Position numbers and translations under genes: made by a program. This document shows positions 25,795-35,614 of a DNA stretch of 64,000 bases, piece after piece (positions within the stretch are counted from its first letter, which is position 1; each line of letters begins with the position of its first letter). The stretch comes from Janthinobacterium sp. 17J80-10 (GTDB lineage: Bacteria > Pseudomonadota > Gammaproteobacteria > Burkholderiales > Burkholderiaceae_D), in contig NZ_CP035311.1 of assembly GCF_004114795.1 (NCBI RefSeq), positions 2,108,001-2,172,000 on the forward strand, given 5' to 3'. The notes beneath the pieces are model-generated. The model saw only the letters and a program-made list of their open reading frames with translations, was not told where the DNA came from and made no database searches.

Positions 25795-26960
25795 TGCGTG
25801 ATTCCGGCAAGCCTGCTGCACGAAGCTGTATCGTCGTTACCCGCTTTGCCCGGGAGCAGCCGGGCTTCCTGGATTTTTCCTATCGGATCAGGGCGCTGGC
25901 CAAGATTTTCCAGCTGACTGTCGTCAGTGACTTTCCGCTCAATCATGCAGAACTTGTCGTCGAAGGCGTTGAGTATCTGGTACTTCCTGGCGGTGACGGG
26001 CGCGCTGGCTGGTTGCGTTACATTTGGGCGTGCGGCAAGCTGTTGCGTGCGCGCCAGCCCCAGTGCGCCGTGCTGCTGCATTCCGCAGTAGCGCCAGTCG
26101 CCCTGCTGGCGCCGGGTATCGCCACGGCATTGTACTGGAATGAACATCCCACCCATTTTGCCGCAGCGCCGGACGAAATTGCGCCACTAAGGCGGCTTAG
26201 CCGCTTCCTCGCGCGGTGGCTACTATTTCAGGGCGCGCGCAAGGCCACAATCGTCATGCCGATCGGTGAAGCGCATCGCGATGACTTGCTTGCGCAAGGC
26301 TGCGTGCCGCAGCGCGTGCGCCTGTTTTATATGGGCGTGGACGCTGCATTCGATTCCGCATCCTTGCGCGGCTTGGGGCGCACGCCGGACGATGGGCTTA
26401 CCCCTCTGGAACTTGTCTACGTTGGATCAATCAGCAAGGAGCGGGGACGGGACATCATGCTCGAAGCACTGGCGCTTGCCAACCGAGATTCCTGCATTGC
26501 GCGCCTGACCCTGGTTGGCGCAAGCGATGATGAACTGGCCTATTGCCGCGAATATGCGCGCCAGATCGGGATAGACGATGCGCTGAACGTACGCGGGCGC
26601 ATCCCGGGGGCAGAGATTCCGGGGTGTCTGCAGCAGGCAGACGCAGGCCTTTGCCTCTGGGAAGACCGGCCATGGTGGCGCTTCAATCCGCCGACCAAAC
26701 TGTTTGAATACCTCGTGGCCGGACTCCCGGTGCTGGCCAGCGACATTCGTACCCATACGGCCTATGTGGCCGACGGCAGCAATGGATTCATTTTCCGCTA
26801 TGACAGCATTAGCTTGGCAAAGGCGATCGCGCAGATGTGGCATAGACGAGGCGACTTGCACCAACTCAAGCGGCAAGCGCGAGACAGCGGCGAACCCTAT
26901 ATCTGGCAGCGCATCGAACCGGCGTTTCTGCAGACAATGGAGGAGATCGCAAAATCATGA
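25791..26960 (+). CDS. Glycosyltransferase (GT4-type), second of a tandem pair
   Basis: A 389-residue paralogue of the upstream enzyme. It shares REQPGFLDFSYRIRALAK, CAVLLHSAVAPVALLA, LYWNEHPTHF, VMPIGEAHRDDLL and PPTKLFEYLVAGLPVLASDI. It begins ATGATG overlapping the stop of the first copy and ends in an ATGA overlap with the polymerase gene, so translation is probably coupled. The first copy has a longer C-terminal tail (about 20 residues, Ser-rich) that is absent here. It presumably adds a different sugar of the same repeat unit. Confidence 0.85.
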   Translation: MMRDSGKPAARSCIVVTRFAREQPGFLDFSYRIRALAKIFQLTVVSDFPLNHAELVVEGVEYLVLPGGDGRAGWLRYIWACGKLLRARQPQCAVLLHSAVAPVALLAPGIATALYWNEHPTHFAAAPDEIAPLRRLSRFLARWLLFQGARKATIVMPIGEAHRDDLLAQGCVPQRVRLFYMGVDAAFDSASLRGLGRTPDDGLTPLELVYVGSISKERGRDIMLEALALANRDSCIARLTLVGASDDELAYCREYARQIGIDDALNVRGRIPGAEIPGCLQQADAGLCLWEDRPWWRFNPPTKLFEYLVAGLPVLASDIRTHTAYVADGSNGFIFRYDSISLAKAIAQMWHRRGDLHQLKRQARDSGEPYIWQRIEPAFLQTMEEIAKS

Positions 26961-28504
26961 ATATCAAGCCATCAGGCGCCTATGCGGGGAGCTTCAGCAC
27001 ACCTCGGCGCCATGAACACAGGTTGCCGCTCTGGGGGGCGATCGGCGCGCTGCTGCTGACCAGCGCCTTGTTCCTGGGCGTTTTGGCAACCAGCGCAGAC
27101 ATGGTCATGATCGGGGCAGGCCTGGGATTGCTGGCGGGCGGCTTCCTGCTGGCGGCACCGCGACTGGTTGTTTGGATCGTGATCGGACTGGGCCTGACTA
27201 CGGGGGTTCTGGTGTCTCTTGCCGGCCCTGCATACGTTCGGTTGCCGTGGGCGCTTTCGCTGGTGTCGTTCATCCTGTGGCCGCTGGCCCTGTTTCATTT
27301 GCTGCAGCATAAGCGCGTTCCGCTGTTTGTCTGGCTATCGCTCGGGTTTGTCTTGCTTTGCGTTGCGACCAGTGTATTCGACTGGCATTCGCTGGATGAA
27401 TTCGTGGCCGGCTTCAAGCGCTATTTTCAGGGCTATGGCTTGTTGTTCGCGCTTGCCGTGCTGGCATTCAGTTCCGACGACATGCGCCGGTGGCAAAAGC
27501 TCTTGCTGGCGATTGCGCTATTGCAGCTGCCATTTGCCTTGTATGAGGTAATTTTCCTGGTGCCGTTGCGCGGTGGCCTGGAGGCAGGCAGCGCGGCACT
27601 TGATGTGGTCGCGGGAACATTCGGCGCCAACCTTCGCGGTGGCAGCCCGAATGCGGAAATGGCCGCATTTCTCCTGATCGTGGTGGCATTTCTCAGCATG
27701 CGCTGGCGCGCCGGCTTGCTGCGCACAGGCCCCTATTTGTTTTATGCGCTGATATGTCTCATTCCCCTGGGGCTTGGCGAAACAAAGATTGTCGTGCTGC
27801 TGTTGCCCCTGTTGGTATGCGTGGTATTGCGCCGCGACTTTCTGAAGGCGCCGATGCGCTATTTGCCGGTCATCCTGGGATTTTTTGCAATCACCCTGCT
27901 GCTGGGTTATATCTACGTCACGGTGATGATGAAGAGCACATTTGCAGGCGTACTTGCGAATACACTTCACTACAATTTCGAACAGGCGGGATACGGCGAT
28001 GCTTACCTGAACCGCACAACTGTCCTCAGTTTCTGGTGGGAGCGCCATGGCTGGGATGATCCGCTCACGCTGCTGTTCGGTCATGGTCTTGGCAGTTCCT
28101 ACTGGTCTCCCAGCAATCTCCTGGCGGGGCACATCGGCACGCAGTTTGCCCGCTACAGCATTGACCTGACCGCAGTTTCCTCGATGCTGTGGGATGTCGG
28201 GCTGATCGGTGTTTCGCTCTATGTCATGGTTTTTTTCGCGGCCTGGCATACGGCGAATCAGTTGGAACTGAAGAGCCTTGATTCGGCAACACGCGCCGAT
28301 GCACTTGCCATTCAAGCCGCCCTTACCATCATTCTGGTCTTTCTTTTTTATAACAACAGCGCAGTCAATATCTTGCCGTACCAGGTACTCATAGCCACCT
28401 TGCTGGGTTACCTGGGCTATCTCTATCGTACCGATCCTGCCTTGGTCGAAATGGCTGGAAAGCCTCACCGTTATTCCTCTCACCAACAATTTTTCCATCC
28501 ATGA
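26957..28504 (+). CDS. O-antigen ligase/polymerase-like membrane protein (probable Wzy)
   Basis: A 515-residue integral membrane protein with about 11-12 helices. A large periplasmic loop lies around residues 320-390 (YNFEQAGYGDAYLNRTTVLSF ... GHGLGSSYWSPSN), where Wzy/WaaL proteins carry their catalytic segment; the Arg near LNRTT and the GHGLGS stretch are typical. It would polymerise undecaprenyl-linked repeat units. It lies between glycosyltransferases with 4-nt overlaps on both sides. Identity is by topology and location, since Wzy sequences diverge strongly; no other polymerase candidate exists in the locus. Confidence 0.78.
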   Translation: MNIKPSGAYAGSFSTPRRHEHRLPLWGAIGALLLTSALFLGVLATSADMVMIGAGLGLLAGGFLLAAPRLVVWIVIGLGLTTGVLVSLAGPAYVRLPWALSLVSFILWPLALFHLLQHKRVPLFVWLSLGFVLLCVATSVFDWHSLDEFVAGFKRYFQGYGLLFALAVLAFSSDDMRRWQKLLLAIALLQLPFALYEVIFLVPLRGGLEAGSAALDVVAGTFGANLRGGSPNAEMAAFLLIVVAFLSMRWRAGLLRTGPYLFYALICLIPLGLGETKIVVLLLPLLVCVVLRRDFLKAPMRYLPVILGFFAITLLLGYIYVTVMMKSTFAGVLANTLHYNFEQAGYGDAYLNRTTVLSFWWERHGWDDPLTLLFGHGLGSSYWSPSNLLAGHIGTQFARYSIDLTAVSSMLWDVGLIGVSLYVMVFFAAWHTANQLELKSLDSATRADALAIQAALTIILVFLFYNNSAVNILPYQVLIATLLGYLGYLYRTDPALVEMAGKPHRYSSHQQFFHP

Positions 28505-29742
28505 GCTATCGCGACAAGATCCATCTGCTGTTCGTTTCACATGAATCCTGGCCAACGTTTCGTCCGGATGTGGCTGTGCTGTTCGGGAAATACTTGCCGC
28601 GCTTGGGTGTCACCAGCGACCTTGTGACGGAACACGAGGCGGGCGATGCGAAGGAGGGGCGGGCCTGGGGTGGCGGAAAGGCGCTGTTGTGCCGGCTGCC
28701 CGCTGGGCGGGCTGGACAGCATATCGTCAAGACCTGGCATAACCTGCGCGTCCTCGCCAGCTTCGACCGGTCGAAATACGATGCCATCCAGGTGCGGGAC
28801 ATGCCAATGATGGCGCTGGCCGGCCTGGCAATTGCCCGGCTGCGGGGCGTGCCGTTTTTTTACTGGATGTCCTTTCCCCAATCGGAAGGGCAGATCATCC
28901 GGGCACAGGCACGCGGGCCGCGTGCCGGGATGCGTTACTGGTTTCCGCTGCTGCAGGGCACTGTCGGAAAATGGCTGCTGTATCGCGTCGTGCTGCCGCG
29001 GACCGACCACGTATTCGTCCAGAGCAGGCAGATGGCAGAAGACGTGGCCAGCCAGGGGATTGCCCGCGATCGCATGACGGCTGTACCAATGGGGGTGGAT
29101 CTGGAAATGGCGCGCCCGGAACAAATCCTGCCCAGCGACGATTCGCGCCTGTCCGGCAAGCGCGTGCTTGTCTATCTGGGCGCGCTTGACCGCGTGCGCA
29201 AGATCGAGGCGCTCTTCGAGATGCTGGCCATCGTACGCCAGGAAGTTCCTGACGTCATGCTGGTGCTGGCAGGTGATACACCGGATACGGAACACCGCGC
29301 GTGGCTGCAGCAGGAAGCAATCCGGCTGGGCGTCATGCCCGCATTGCTCTGGACAGGTTGGCTGCCCACCGAGCAGGCATGGCGCTACGTACGGGCGGCA
29401 GAAATTGGCTTGTCAGTCATTCCCCGCGGCTTTTTGCTGGATTGCGGATCGCCGACGAAGGCGGTGGAATACATGGCGCTTGGGCTGCCCGTCGTTGGTA
29501 ACGACAATCCTGATCAGGCACTGGTGGTCAGCGAAGGAAATGCCGGCATCTGCGTCAAGCTCGAGCCGCAGGCCTTTGCCTCAGCCGTCATCCAGTTGCT
29601 GGGCAATGCCCACCAGCGCAGCCAGATGGCCCTCTCGGGCCAACTCTACGTGCGCCATGCGCGAAGCTATGACAAGCTCGCCCAGGAAGTGGCGCACACT
29701 TATCGTCATTTTTTTTCGCAAGACAAGCGGGATGCAGCATGA
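28501..29742 (+). CDS. Glycosyltransferase (GT4/group 1)
   Basis: A 413-residue GT-B enzyme. The N-terminal Rossmann domain begins IHLLFVSHESWPTFRPDVAVLF; the linker to the donor domain is VPMGVDLEMA; the donor domain has VLVYLGALDRVRKIEALFEML, LVLAGDTPDTE and PTKAVEYMALGLPVVGNDNPDQA. The start ATG overlaps the polymerase stop by 4 nt, and its stop overlaps the hydrolase ATG. It is not closely similar to the tandem pair. Sugar specificity cannot be deduced. Confidence 0.85.
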   Translation: MSYRDKIHLLFVSHESWPTFRPDVAVLFGKYLPRLGVTSDLVTEHEAGDAKEGRAWGGGKALLCRLPAGRAGQHIVKTWHNLRVLASFDRSKYDAIQVRDMPMMALAGLAIARLRGVPFFYWMSFPQSEGQIIRAQARGPRAGMRYWFPLLQGTVGKWLLYRVVLPRTDHVFVQSRQMAEDVASQGIARDRMTAVPMGVDLEMARPEQILPSDDSRLSGKRVLVYLGALDRVRKIEALFEMLAIVRQEVPDVMLVLAGDTPDTEHRAWLQQEAIRLGVMPALLWTGWLPTEQAWRYVRAAEIGLSVIPRGFLLDCGSPTKAVEYMALGLPVVGNDNPDQALVVSEGNAGICVKLEPQAFASAVIQLLGNAHQRSQMALSGQLYVRHARSYDKLAQEVAHTYRHFFSQDKRDAA

Positions 29743-32009
29743 ATGGTCGGGTGCTTGACCTTTGCCGCCGTAGGCAAGCGCACGGCGCATTGATTGCATT
29801 ATGTTTTCCCCTGCTGATGGCAATGCCGGCCGAAGCAGGGGAGTGGCGCCCGCTCAAGGACCAGGACCTGAGCATACAGCCCGGAAGCATTCTGGATTTT
29901 TCCGCACATGTCGGTACTGGACAGGCAGGCAGGCATGGGCGTGCGATTGCCACGCCGGACGGTCACATCGCATTTGAAAAGAAGCCGGGGCAGCGCCAGC
30001 GCTTCATGTGTGCCTCTCAGCCGTATGGCGTCGAGGAAGGCTTCCCGGATCATGAAACCGCGGACCGCTATGCGCGCCAGTTGCGCATGCATGGGTACAA
30101 CCTGGCGCGCTTTCATTTTGTCGAAAATGTCCTGATGCATGGGCGCAGCAAGGATTTCGACTTTGATCCGGTGCAGCTGGACAGATTCCACTATTTCCTG
30201 GCTGCGCTCAAGCGCGAGGGAATTTACTGGATGATGGATGCCCTGACGTCGTGGAATGGCGCCTATGGCGATGTCGGGCCGGACCGGTGGGCGGATCGCC
30301 GCAATGTCAAGCTGGGAGTGTATCTCGATCCCGCTGACCAGCAACACTGGCGCCAGCTGGTCGACCGGATACTGGCCTTGAAAAACCCCTACACAGGCCT
30401 TAGCCCGCTGCAAGACCCGGCGCTGATGGCGGTGATCACCGTCAATGAAGGCGGACTGAATCCCTTGTTGAACCACAATGCCAGCCCGGCGTTGAATCGG
30501 GAGTTCGCCCGCTGGCTGGCGCGCGAATACGGCTCGGCAGGCCATGCACTGAAAAAATGGGGCGCTCACGCCGGCACGAAAGAGAGCATCGAATTGCCTC
30601 GGCACGAATGGAGCGCATCGCCCCGGATGCAGGATGCGCAGCGTTTCCACTTCGACCTGCAAGCGCGCACGCACCAATGGATGACGGCGCACCTGCGCAG
30701 TCAGGGTTACCCCGGCATGATTTCCAGCTTCGATAACTGGTTCACCATGCAGGATATCGCCGCGCGTGCCCAGCTTGACCTGGTTGCAGCGCACTCCTAC
30801 CACGATGAGGCGAGCGCATTCACCGCACCCGGGTCGACCATCAAGCAGCTTAGTTCGCTGTCCGACAGGCTGGCGTACATTCGCGACCTGGCTGGCGGAC
30901 GTTACTGGAACAAGCCATTCGCCGTCACCGAATTCGACCAGCCATTCTGGAACCGCTACCGATATGAATCCGGCCTGGCAATGGGGGCCTATGCAGCGTT
31001 TCAGGACTGGGATGCCATCTGCCGCCACGCCAGTGGTCCGATCGAGCTCGAATATGGCAGTCGTCGCGGTGCCCGCCACCAGTACCTGTTTCCATTCACG
31101 GCCGGCGCAGATCCGGTACTGCGCGCCAGCGAGACACTGGCAGCATTGCTGTTCCTGCGCGGTGACGTCAGGCCTTCGGTATCCCGCGTGGCACTCAAGC
31201 TGGATGGCGACTATGTGTTCAAGCGGCAGTCAGGAATCGGCCTTCTAGCCGACGACGTCGAACTGATTGGCCTGGTGAGCGGCATGGGCGTGATCTGGGA
31301 GCCGCGTGTGAAAGCGGCCGCCGGGGTCAAACTGGATCTTGCCATCGATCCGGATGATGCCGCGCCCACTGGCATTTCCCGCCTGATGCGCAAGGTCGGC
31401 AACCTGGTGGCGATCAATGCGCCGTCCCGTGCAGACGAGGAACGTCTTGCGATGTTGAAAAAGGCAGCCATCCTTCCAGCAACCAATACCAGCGATGCAG
31501 CCAGGGGCATACTTGAAAGTGATACCGGCGAGATTCACCTCGATGCCCGCATGCGTACATTGAGCGTGGCAAGCGCCAGAACGGAGGCGGCGGCATTTGA
31601 CAGTGTGCCGCCGACGGGCTTGCGTCAATTGCGAATCAAGGAGTCCAGCGCTCCTGCATTACTATCCGCCTCGGCGATGGACGGCGGTGCATTGAAGTCC
31701 AGTTCACGCATATTGCTTATATTTGCGACGGATGCGCGCAACACTGGCATGGAATTCGGCGATGCAGAAGCCAAGGTTTTAAAAAAACTGGGTGGCAAGC
31801 CAGTCTTGCTGAGAACGGCAAAGATCCGTTTTGAATTGTTGCATGCAAGCCCGGAAAAGCTGCGCCTGTTTGCATTGACGCTGAACGGTGAGCGCAGTGT
31901 TGAGCTGCCGCTCAAGAAGTCCGGGAAGGTTCTGGAAATTGAACTGGATACCAATGCGCTCCCCGACGGTCCGACTACCTATTTTGAACTCGTGCACCTG
32001 CCTTCGTGA
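29739..32009 (+). CDS. Secreted glycoside hydrolase, clan GH-A-like, in the EPS operon
   Basis: A 756-residue exported protein. The signal peptide ends AMPAEAG (about residue 33). A TIM-barrel region (about 80-480) has the clan GH-A pattern: NEGG with the candidate acid/base Glu237 and AVTEFDQPFW with the candidate nucleophile Glu398, preceded by HGYNLARFHFVE. The C-terminal 250 residues are beta-rich and include two possible accessory domains. It probably cleaves or trims the EPS made here, as many EPS loci encode a matching hydrolase. The gene overlaps the upstream glycosyltransferase by 4 nt. The exact GH family is not assigned. Confidence 0.75.
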   Translation: MNGRVLDLCRRRQAHGALIALCFPLLMAMPAEAGEWRPLKDQDLSIQPGSILDFSAHVGTGQAGRHGRAIATPDGHIAFEKKPGQRQRFMCASQPYGVEEGFPDHETADRYARQLRMHGYNLARFHFVENVLMHGRSKDFDFDPVQLDRFHYFLAALKREGIYWMMDALTSWNGAYGDVGPDRWADRRNVKLGVYLDPADQQHWRQLVDRILALKNPYTGLSPLQDPALMAVITVNEGGLNPLLNHNASPALNREFARWLAREYGSAGHALKKWGAHAGTKESIELPRHEWSASPRMQDAQRFHFDLQARTHQWMTAHLRSQGYPGMISSFDNWFTMQDIAARAQLDLVAAHSYHDEASAFTAPGSTIKQLSSLSDRLAYIRDLAGGRYWNKPFAVTEFDQPFWNRYRYESGLAMGAYAAFQDWDAICRHASGPIELEYGSRRGARHQYLFPFTAGADPVLRASETLAALLFLRGDVRPSVSRVALKLDGDYVFKRQSGIGLLADDVELIGLVSGMGVIWEPRVKAAAGVKLDLAIDPDDAAPTGISRLMRKVGNLVAINAPSRADEERLAMLKKAAILPATNTSDAARGILESDTGEIHLDARMRTLSVASARTEAAAFDSVPPTGLRQLRIKESSAPALLSASAMDGGALKSSSRILLIFATDARNTGMEFGDAEAKVLKKLGGKPVLLRTAKIRFELLHASPEKLRLFALTLNGERSVELPLKKSGKVLEIELDTNALPDGPTTYFELVHLPS

Positions 32010-32071
32010 TTGTGCCTGTAGGGCGCGCGACTAGATGACGGCATGCATTATGCTGCGATGCAAACGCATGT

Positions 32072-32086
32072 TCCCCCACGGGGGGA
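32072..32086. terminator. Possible short hairpin between convergent operons
   Basis: A 6-bp stem (TCCCCC / GGGGGA) with loop ACG lies in the 82-bp gap between the hydrolase and methyltransferase genes, which converge here. There is no real T-tract, so it is weak as an intrinsic terminator. Confidence 0.3.
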
Positions 32087-32091
32087 TTTGC

Positions 32092-33099
32092 TCAGGCGTT
32101 CTGGTTCTTGTCCTTCATGATTGCCAGTGACAGGTAGGGCACCATGACTGCGCCGGTAACTGTTTTCAATAGCTTGGACGACAGGAATATGAGTTTTTTG
32201 GCCAGCGGGAAGCGGTTGTCACCGCGCGACTGCACATACCAGAGATCAATATTATCTTTCATGCCGGGCGCCACCGGTTTCAACAGCAGCGAATTTCGCC
32301 TTGTCCGATTGAGGATTTCAACAACCTCCTGGACGCTGCCGCCACGTATGCCCATTCTGAGCAGTTCTTTCCAGGATTTATCCTGCAAATCCCTTTTGGA
32401 AAAGTGACGTGCATAAAAGCAGGCTAGTTTGTCAGGCAAGTAATTAATGAATGGCAGACCACCGGTCGTATGCGTTTCAATCGGAAATCCGATATGCGGC
32501 GTCTGGTTGAGGAACAGGATGCCGCCCGGTTTCAAGACACTCCAGAGTTGATGCAGGATGGGCTCCCGCTCATTCGGCAAGAGATGTTCATACACTGCGC
32601 TCAATACCACATAATCGAATTCACCGATCCCGGCGGGTAATGAATCCGGATCCGGAGACTGGAGAAGGTCGACATTGTTGTAGCCATAATGTGCTGCGCG
32701 TTGCTTTGCGACTGATACAAGCTTTTCTTCCAGTTCGACACCAATGATTTTTGTTTGCGGGAACATCCTTGCCAACACCATCGTCGAAGCGCCGCTGCCG
32801 CAGCCAAAGTCAAGCAAGCACTTGCCCTTGAAATGTTCCAGGTCCTGGAAGCTCAATAAGTCATAGTTCAAGGACTTCTGAACAACATGATCAGGCGATT
32901 CCTCCCGCATGATTTCATCGCACAGCCAGTTGGGCCCCTTGATTTCCAGTATTTTTTCGATTAACGCAACGGGATAGCTTGTTTCGCATTGCGCAATTGG
33001 AATGAACAAGTCCCTGGTCATCCTGACATTGACTTTGTTTTTGTTGTTTGGAAGCTGTTCTATATAAACTTCAGCATCCTGATGTTTTAAAACGGTCAT
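32092..33099 (-). CDS. Class I SAM-dependent methyltransferase
   Basis: A 335-residue cytosolic enzyme. SAM motif I is LLDFGCGSGASTMVLARMF, followed by IIGVELEEKLVSVAKQRA (motif II acidic residue), FDYVVLSAVYEHLLP and LKPGGILFLNQTPH. No signal or membrane segment is obvious; the C-terminal part has a hydrophobic stretch (LSSKLLKTVTGAVMVPYLSLAI). As the last gene of the galU-GT-GT-methyltransferase unit it may methylate a sugar of the EPS, but the substrate is inferred only from context. There is a 75-nt gap to the upstream glycosyltransferase. Confidence 0.82.
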   Translation of the reverse strand: MTVLKHQDAEVYIEQLPNNKNKVNVRMTRDLFIPIAQCETSYPVALIEKILEIKGPNWLCDEIMREESPDHVVQKSLNYDLLSFQDLEHFKGKCLLDFGCGSGASTMVLARMFPQTKIIGVELEEKLVSVAKQRAAHYGYNNVDLLQSPDPDSLPAGIGEFDYVVLSAVYEHLLPNEREPILHQLWSVLKPGGILFLNQTPHIGFPIETHTTGGLPFINYLPDKLACFYARHFSKRDLQDKSWKELLRMGIRGGSVQEVVEILNRTRRNSLLLKPVAPGMKDNIDLWYVQSRGDNRFPLAKKLIFLSSKLLKTVTGAVMVPYLSLAIMKDKNQNA

Positions 33100-33174
33100 G
33101 TTTTGGCTCCGGTTGGTTGTCGACCGATGGAAATGAATTTATTGTCTTAAGTCAGAGGAGGGATTACGAGCCGC

Positions 33175-34347
33175 TCAACGCCGATCCAGCCATTTCAGTA
33201 GCCCATGATTTGGTTGGTACTGGTCGCGCTCGGCCAGCAGGCCAGTATAAATTTCAAACGTTCGCTTGCCGATGTCGAGCCACCTGTAGCGTTCGAGAAC
33301 AAAGCTGCGAAGCCGGTCGCGCTGGCCCGCTTCCTGGCTGGCCGCTGCGCGTTGCTTGAGAAGAGAAGAAAGTGATTGCACATCGCCAACAGGAAAGTAG
33401 TCAATGTCATTGCAGTCAATTTCACGATTTGCGCCGATGTCGCTGGCAATCGCCGGCAGGCCATAGCTCATGGCTTCCAGCAGTGCGATGGGCAAGCCCT
33501 CGTGCGAAGACGGCAAGACGAAGATCCCGGCATGCTGATAGAGCTCTTTCAACGCCATGCCGGTCTGAAATCCCGTGCAGATGACATCGGGCGTTGCTTT
33601 GGCCATTTCAAGGACCGAGGCGGTATAGCTGTCCGGATGGTCCGCACTGCCCACAAGTACGAGCTTCCAGCCATGGAGCGCAGCGCTGGCGAATGCCTGA
33701 ATCAGGTCATGATGACGTTTTTCCGGCACGAAGCGGCTGACCAGCAAAACATAACGTTGCGGCTGCAGGCCGAAGCGGTCAATACTGGTAATGCTGGCGG
33801 TGCGCTCCGGCATTTCCACGCCATTCGGTATGACTGCGCAATCCAGGCCGTGCTTCTGCCGCACGAGTTGACGGATGCCGTCTGAAATTGCAATGCGCCG
33901 GTTGGCAAAGCGCATGCCGCAATACTCGCCCAGACGCAATACCTGTTTTGCGAGTGCCCCCCATTTCTGGCGATCATAGTCGGGACCATGATGCGTGACG
34001 ACGACACGCAGGCCGAAAAGGCGCGCAAGCGGTGTCATCAGGCCAGGACCGATTGCCTGGATATGCAGTATGTCGGGACGCTTGATCGCAGCGTACATCA
34101 CACCAAGGAAAGTATGGACGATGGCTTCCAGGCGTTTTGATCGCGGCGACCAAATCGTACGAAATCGCACATTTTTCCATTCCGGCCCCACGTCTGGACG
34201 CTGGTACGATGAACGGACGATGACGGTGACTTCGCAGCCCAGTGTTGCCAGGTGAGGGCACAGGTTCTCGGCATGCGTTTCAACCCCGCCCTGTACCATG
34301 GGAAATCCACGCAAGCCAAGCCACATGATGGACAAAGGTTTTTTCAT
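33175..34347 (-). CDS. Glycosyltransferase (GT4-type)
   Basis: A 390-residue GT-B enzyme. The N-terminus IMWLGLRGFPMVQGGVETHAENL is typical of rhamnosyl/hexosyl transferases of this group. The donor domain has YVLLVSRFVPEKRHHDLIQAF, LVLVGSADHPDSYT and FVLPSSHEGLPIALLEAMSYGLPAIASDIGAN, which contains the EX7E motif (EGLPIALLE). The start overlaps the end of the preceding glycosyltransferase gene by 4 nt. It acts at the inner membrane's cytoplasmic face in EPS assembly. Confidence 0.87.
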   Translation of the reverse strand: MKKPLSIMWLGLRGFPMVQGGVETHAENLCPHLATLGCEVTVIVRSSYQRPDVGPEWKNVRFRTIWSPRSKRLEAIVHTFLGVMYAAIKRPDILHIQAIGPGLMTPLARLFGLRVVVTHHGPDYDRQKWGALAKQVLRLGEYCGMRFANRRIAISDGIRQLVRQKHGLDCAVIPNGVEMPERTASITSIDRFGLQPQRYVLLVSRFVPEKRHHDLIQAFASAALHGWKLVLVGSADHPDSYTASVLEMAKATPDVICTGFQTGMALKELYQHAGIFVLPSSHEGLPIALLEAMSYGLPAIASDIGANREIDCNDIDYFPVGDVQSLSSLLKQRAAASQEAGQRDRLRSFVLERYRWLDIGKRTFEIYTGLLAERDQYQPNHGLLKWLDRR

Positions 34348-35570
34348 AGCGATACTCCGAGGCTCTGGTAGAGATCAAGCAAGCGCTGGAGATAATGGCG
34401 AGCGGTGAATTCCTTAAGCATCCACGCGCGGCCGGCCTTGCCCATATCGTGCACCTGGCTGCGATCCATGTTTTCAAATTGCCGTAATTTCTCAGCCAGT
34501 TCAAGATAATCGCCGCTGGTAAACATGGCACCGGTTTCGTTTTCCCGGATCAGTTCCGGAATGCCGCCGATGCGGGCGCCTATGACAGGACGTTCCAGGG
34601 CATAGGCTTCCATGATGCTGACGGGAGCGTTTTCATACAGTTCGGACGGCAAAACAAGGGCGCGCGCCGAACTCAGGATGCTGAAAAGTGTTTTGCCATG
34701 CTGGTATCCCAAAAACTGGATATTGGCGCCGGTGCTTTCGGTCAATGCCCGCAGCTTTTCTTCATCCGGGCCGGTACCTACGATCCATCCGCGAACACCA
34801 GCTTCGGCGACTGCGCGAACAAATGTCGCGACGCCTTTTTCAGCGGCAAGCCTGCCCATGTAAAGATAAGCCTTGCCCGGAGCGTGATGGGGCTCGAGAT
34901 GTTCTGCATCGACGAAATTGGGGATGTAAGTGAAGCGATCGCGGGGCCATCCCCATTCGACGAGCTTGTCCATGCAGAACCGGCTCGGGACGACAAAGCG
35001 GTCAATGCCATTTTCATAGCTGCCCAGGAGGCGATGCAGTGCGGTTTCCGCCATGACTACGGTGCTGAGCGCAAAAGAATCCTTGACGCACCGCTGGCGC
35101 GCGACATTCCAGATGGCGCCACCTTTGCAGCGCTCGCAGACACCGTCACGCGCCAGCATCTTGTATGCGGGGCAGGCGAGCTTAAGGTCGTGCACCGTCA
35201 TGACGGTGGGGATGCCACGTTTTTTAAGCACGCCAAGAAAAGACGGGGAGAGATGATGATAGACATTATGTGCGTGCGCCACCTGCGGCTTTGCGGCGTC
35301 CAGCAGACGGGAGATCTTGCGGCGTGCTTCAAAAGAATAGGCGACTTTCTGGGCGCGCAATGCCTTTTCCATGAACGTGTACTCTTCGCCATATTCAATT
35401 TCATCAACGAAATAGTCTGCCCACTCACTCGGAAGATTTTTTTCGTGGCGCATGGCAAACGGCACGATTTTCCAGCCGTTCTCTTCGAATAGCCGGTTCT
35501 GCTCGAGGAATACCACCTCGGCGCCGCCTCGGCGGTAGTAATAGTTATTAATCGACAGCAGAGTACTCAA
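34344..35570 (-). CDS. Glycosyltransferase (GT4-type)
   Basis: About 408 residues. The N-terminal STLLSINNYYYRRGGAEVVF and AHAHNVYHHLSPSF, then VMTVHDLKLACPAYKML with a Cys cluster (CERCKGG ... RCVKD), define the common EPS/LPS GT4 group. The donor domain has YLYMGRLAAEKGVATF, GTGPDEEKLRAL and LYENAPVSIMEAYALERPVIGARIGGIPE. The start is best at TTG 35570, with AGGAAGG 8 nt upstream; GTG 35579 sits almost on that site. It is 44 nt after galU. Confidence 0.86.
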   Translation of the reverse strand: MSTLLSINNYYYRRGGAEVVFLEQNRLFEENGWKIVPFAMRHEKNLPSEWADYFVDEIEYGEEYTFMEKALRAQKVAYSFEARRKISRLLDAAKPQVAHAHNVYHHLSPSFLGVLKKRGIPTVMTVHDLKLACPAYKMLARDGVCERCKGGAIWNVARQRCVKDSFALSTVVMAETALHRLLGSYENGIDRFVVPSRFCMDKLVEWGWPRDRFTYIPNFVDAEHLEPHHAPGKAYLYMGRLAAEKGVATFVRAVAEAGVRGWIVGTGPDEEKLRALTESTGANIQFLGYQHGKTLFSILSSARALVLPSELYENAPVSIMEAYALERPVIGARIGGIPELIRENETGAMFTSGDYLELAEKLRQFENMDRSQVHDMGKAGRAWMLKEFTARHYLQRLLDLYQSLGVSL

Positions 35571-35614
35571 GCGAGACACCTTCCTGATGGTTGAATTGGC
35601 CTTGATGCGTCGAT

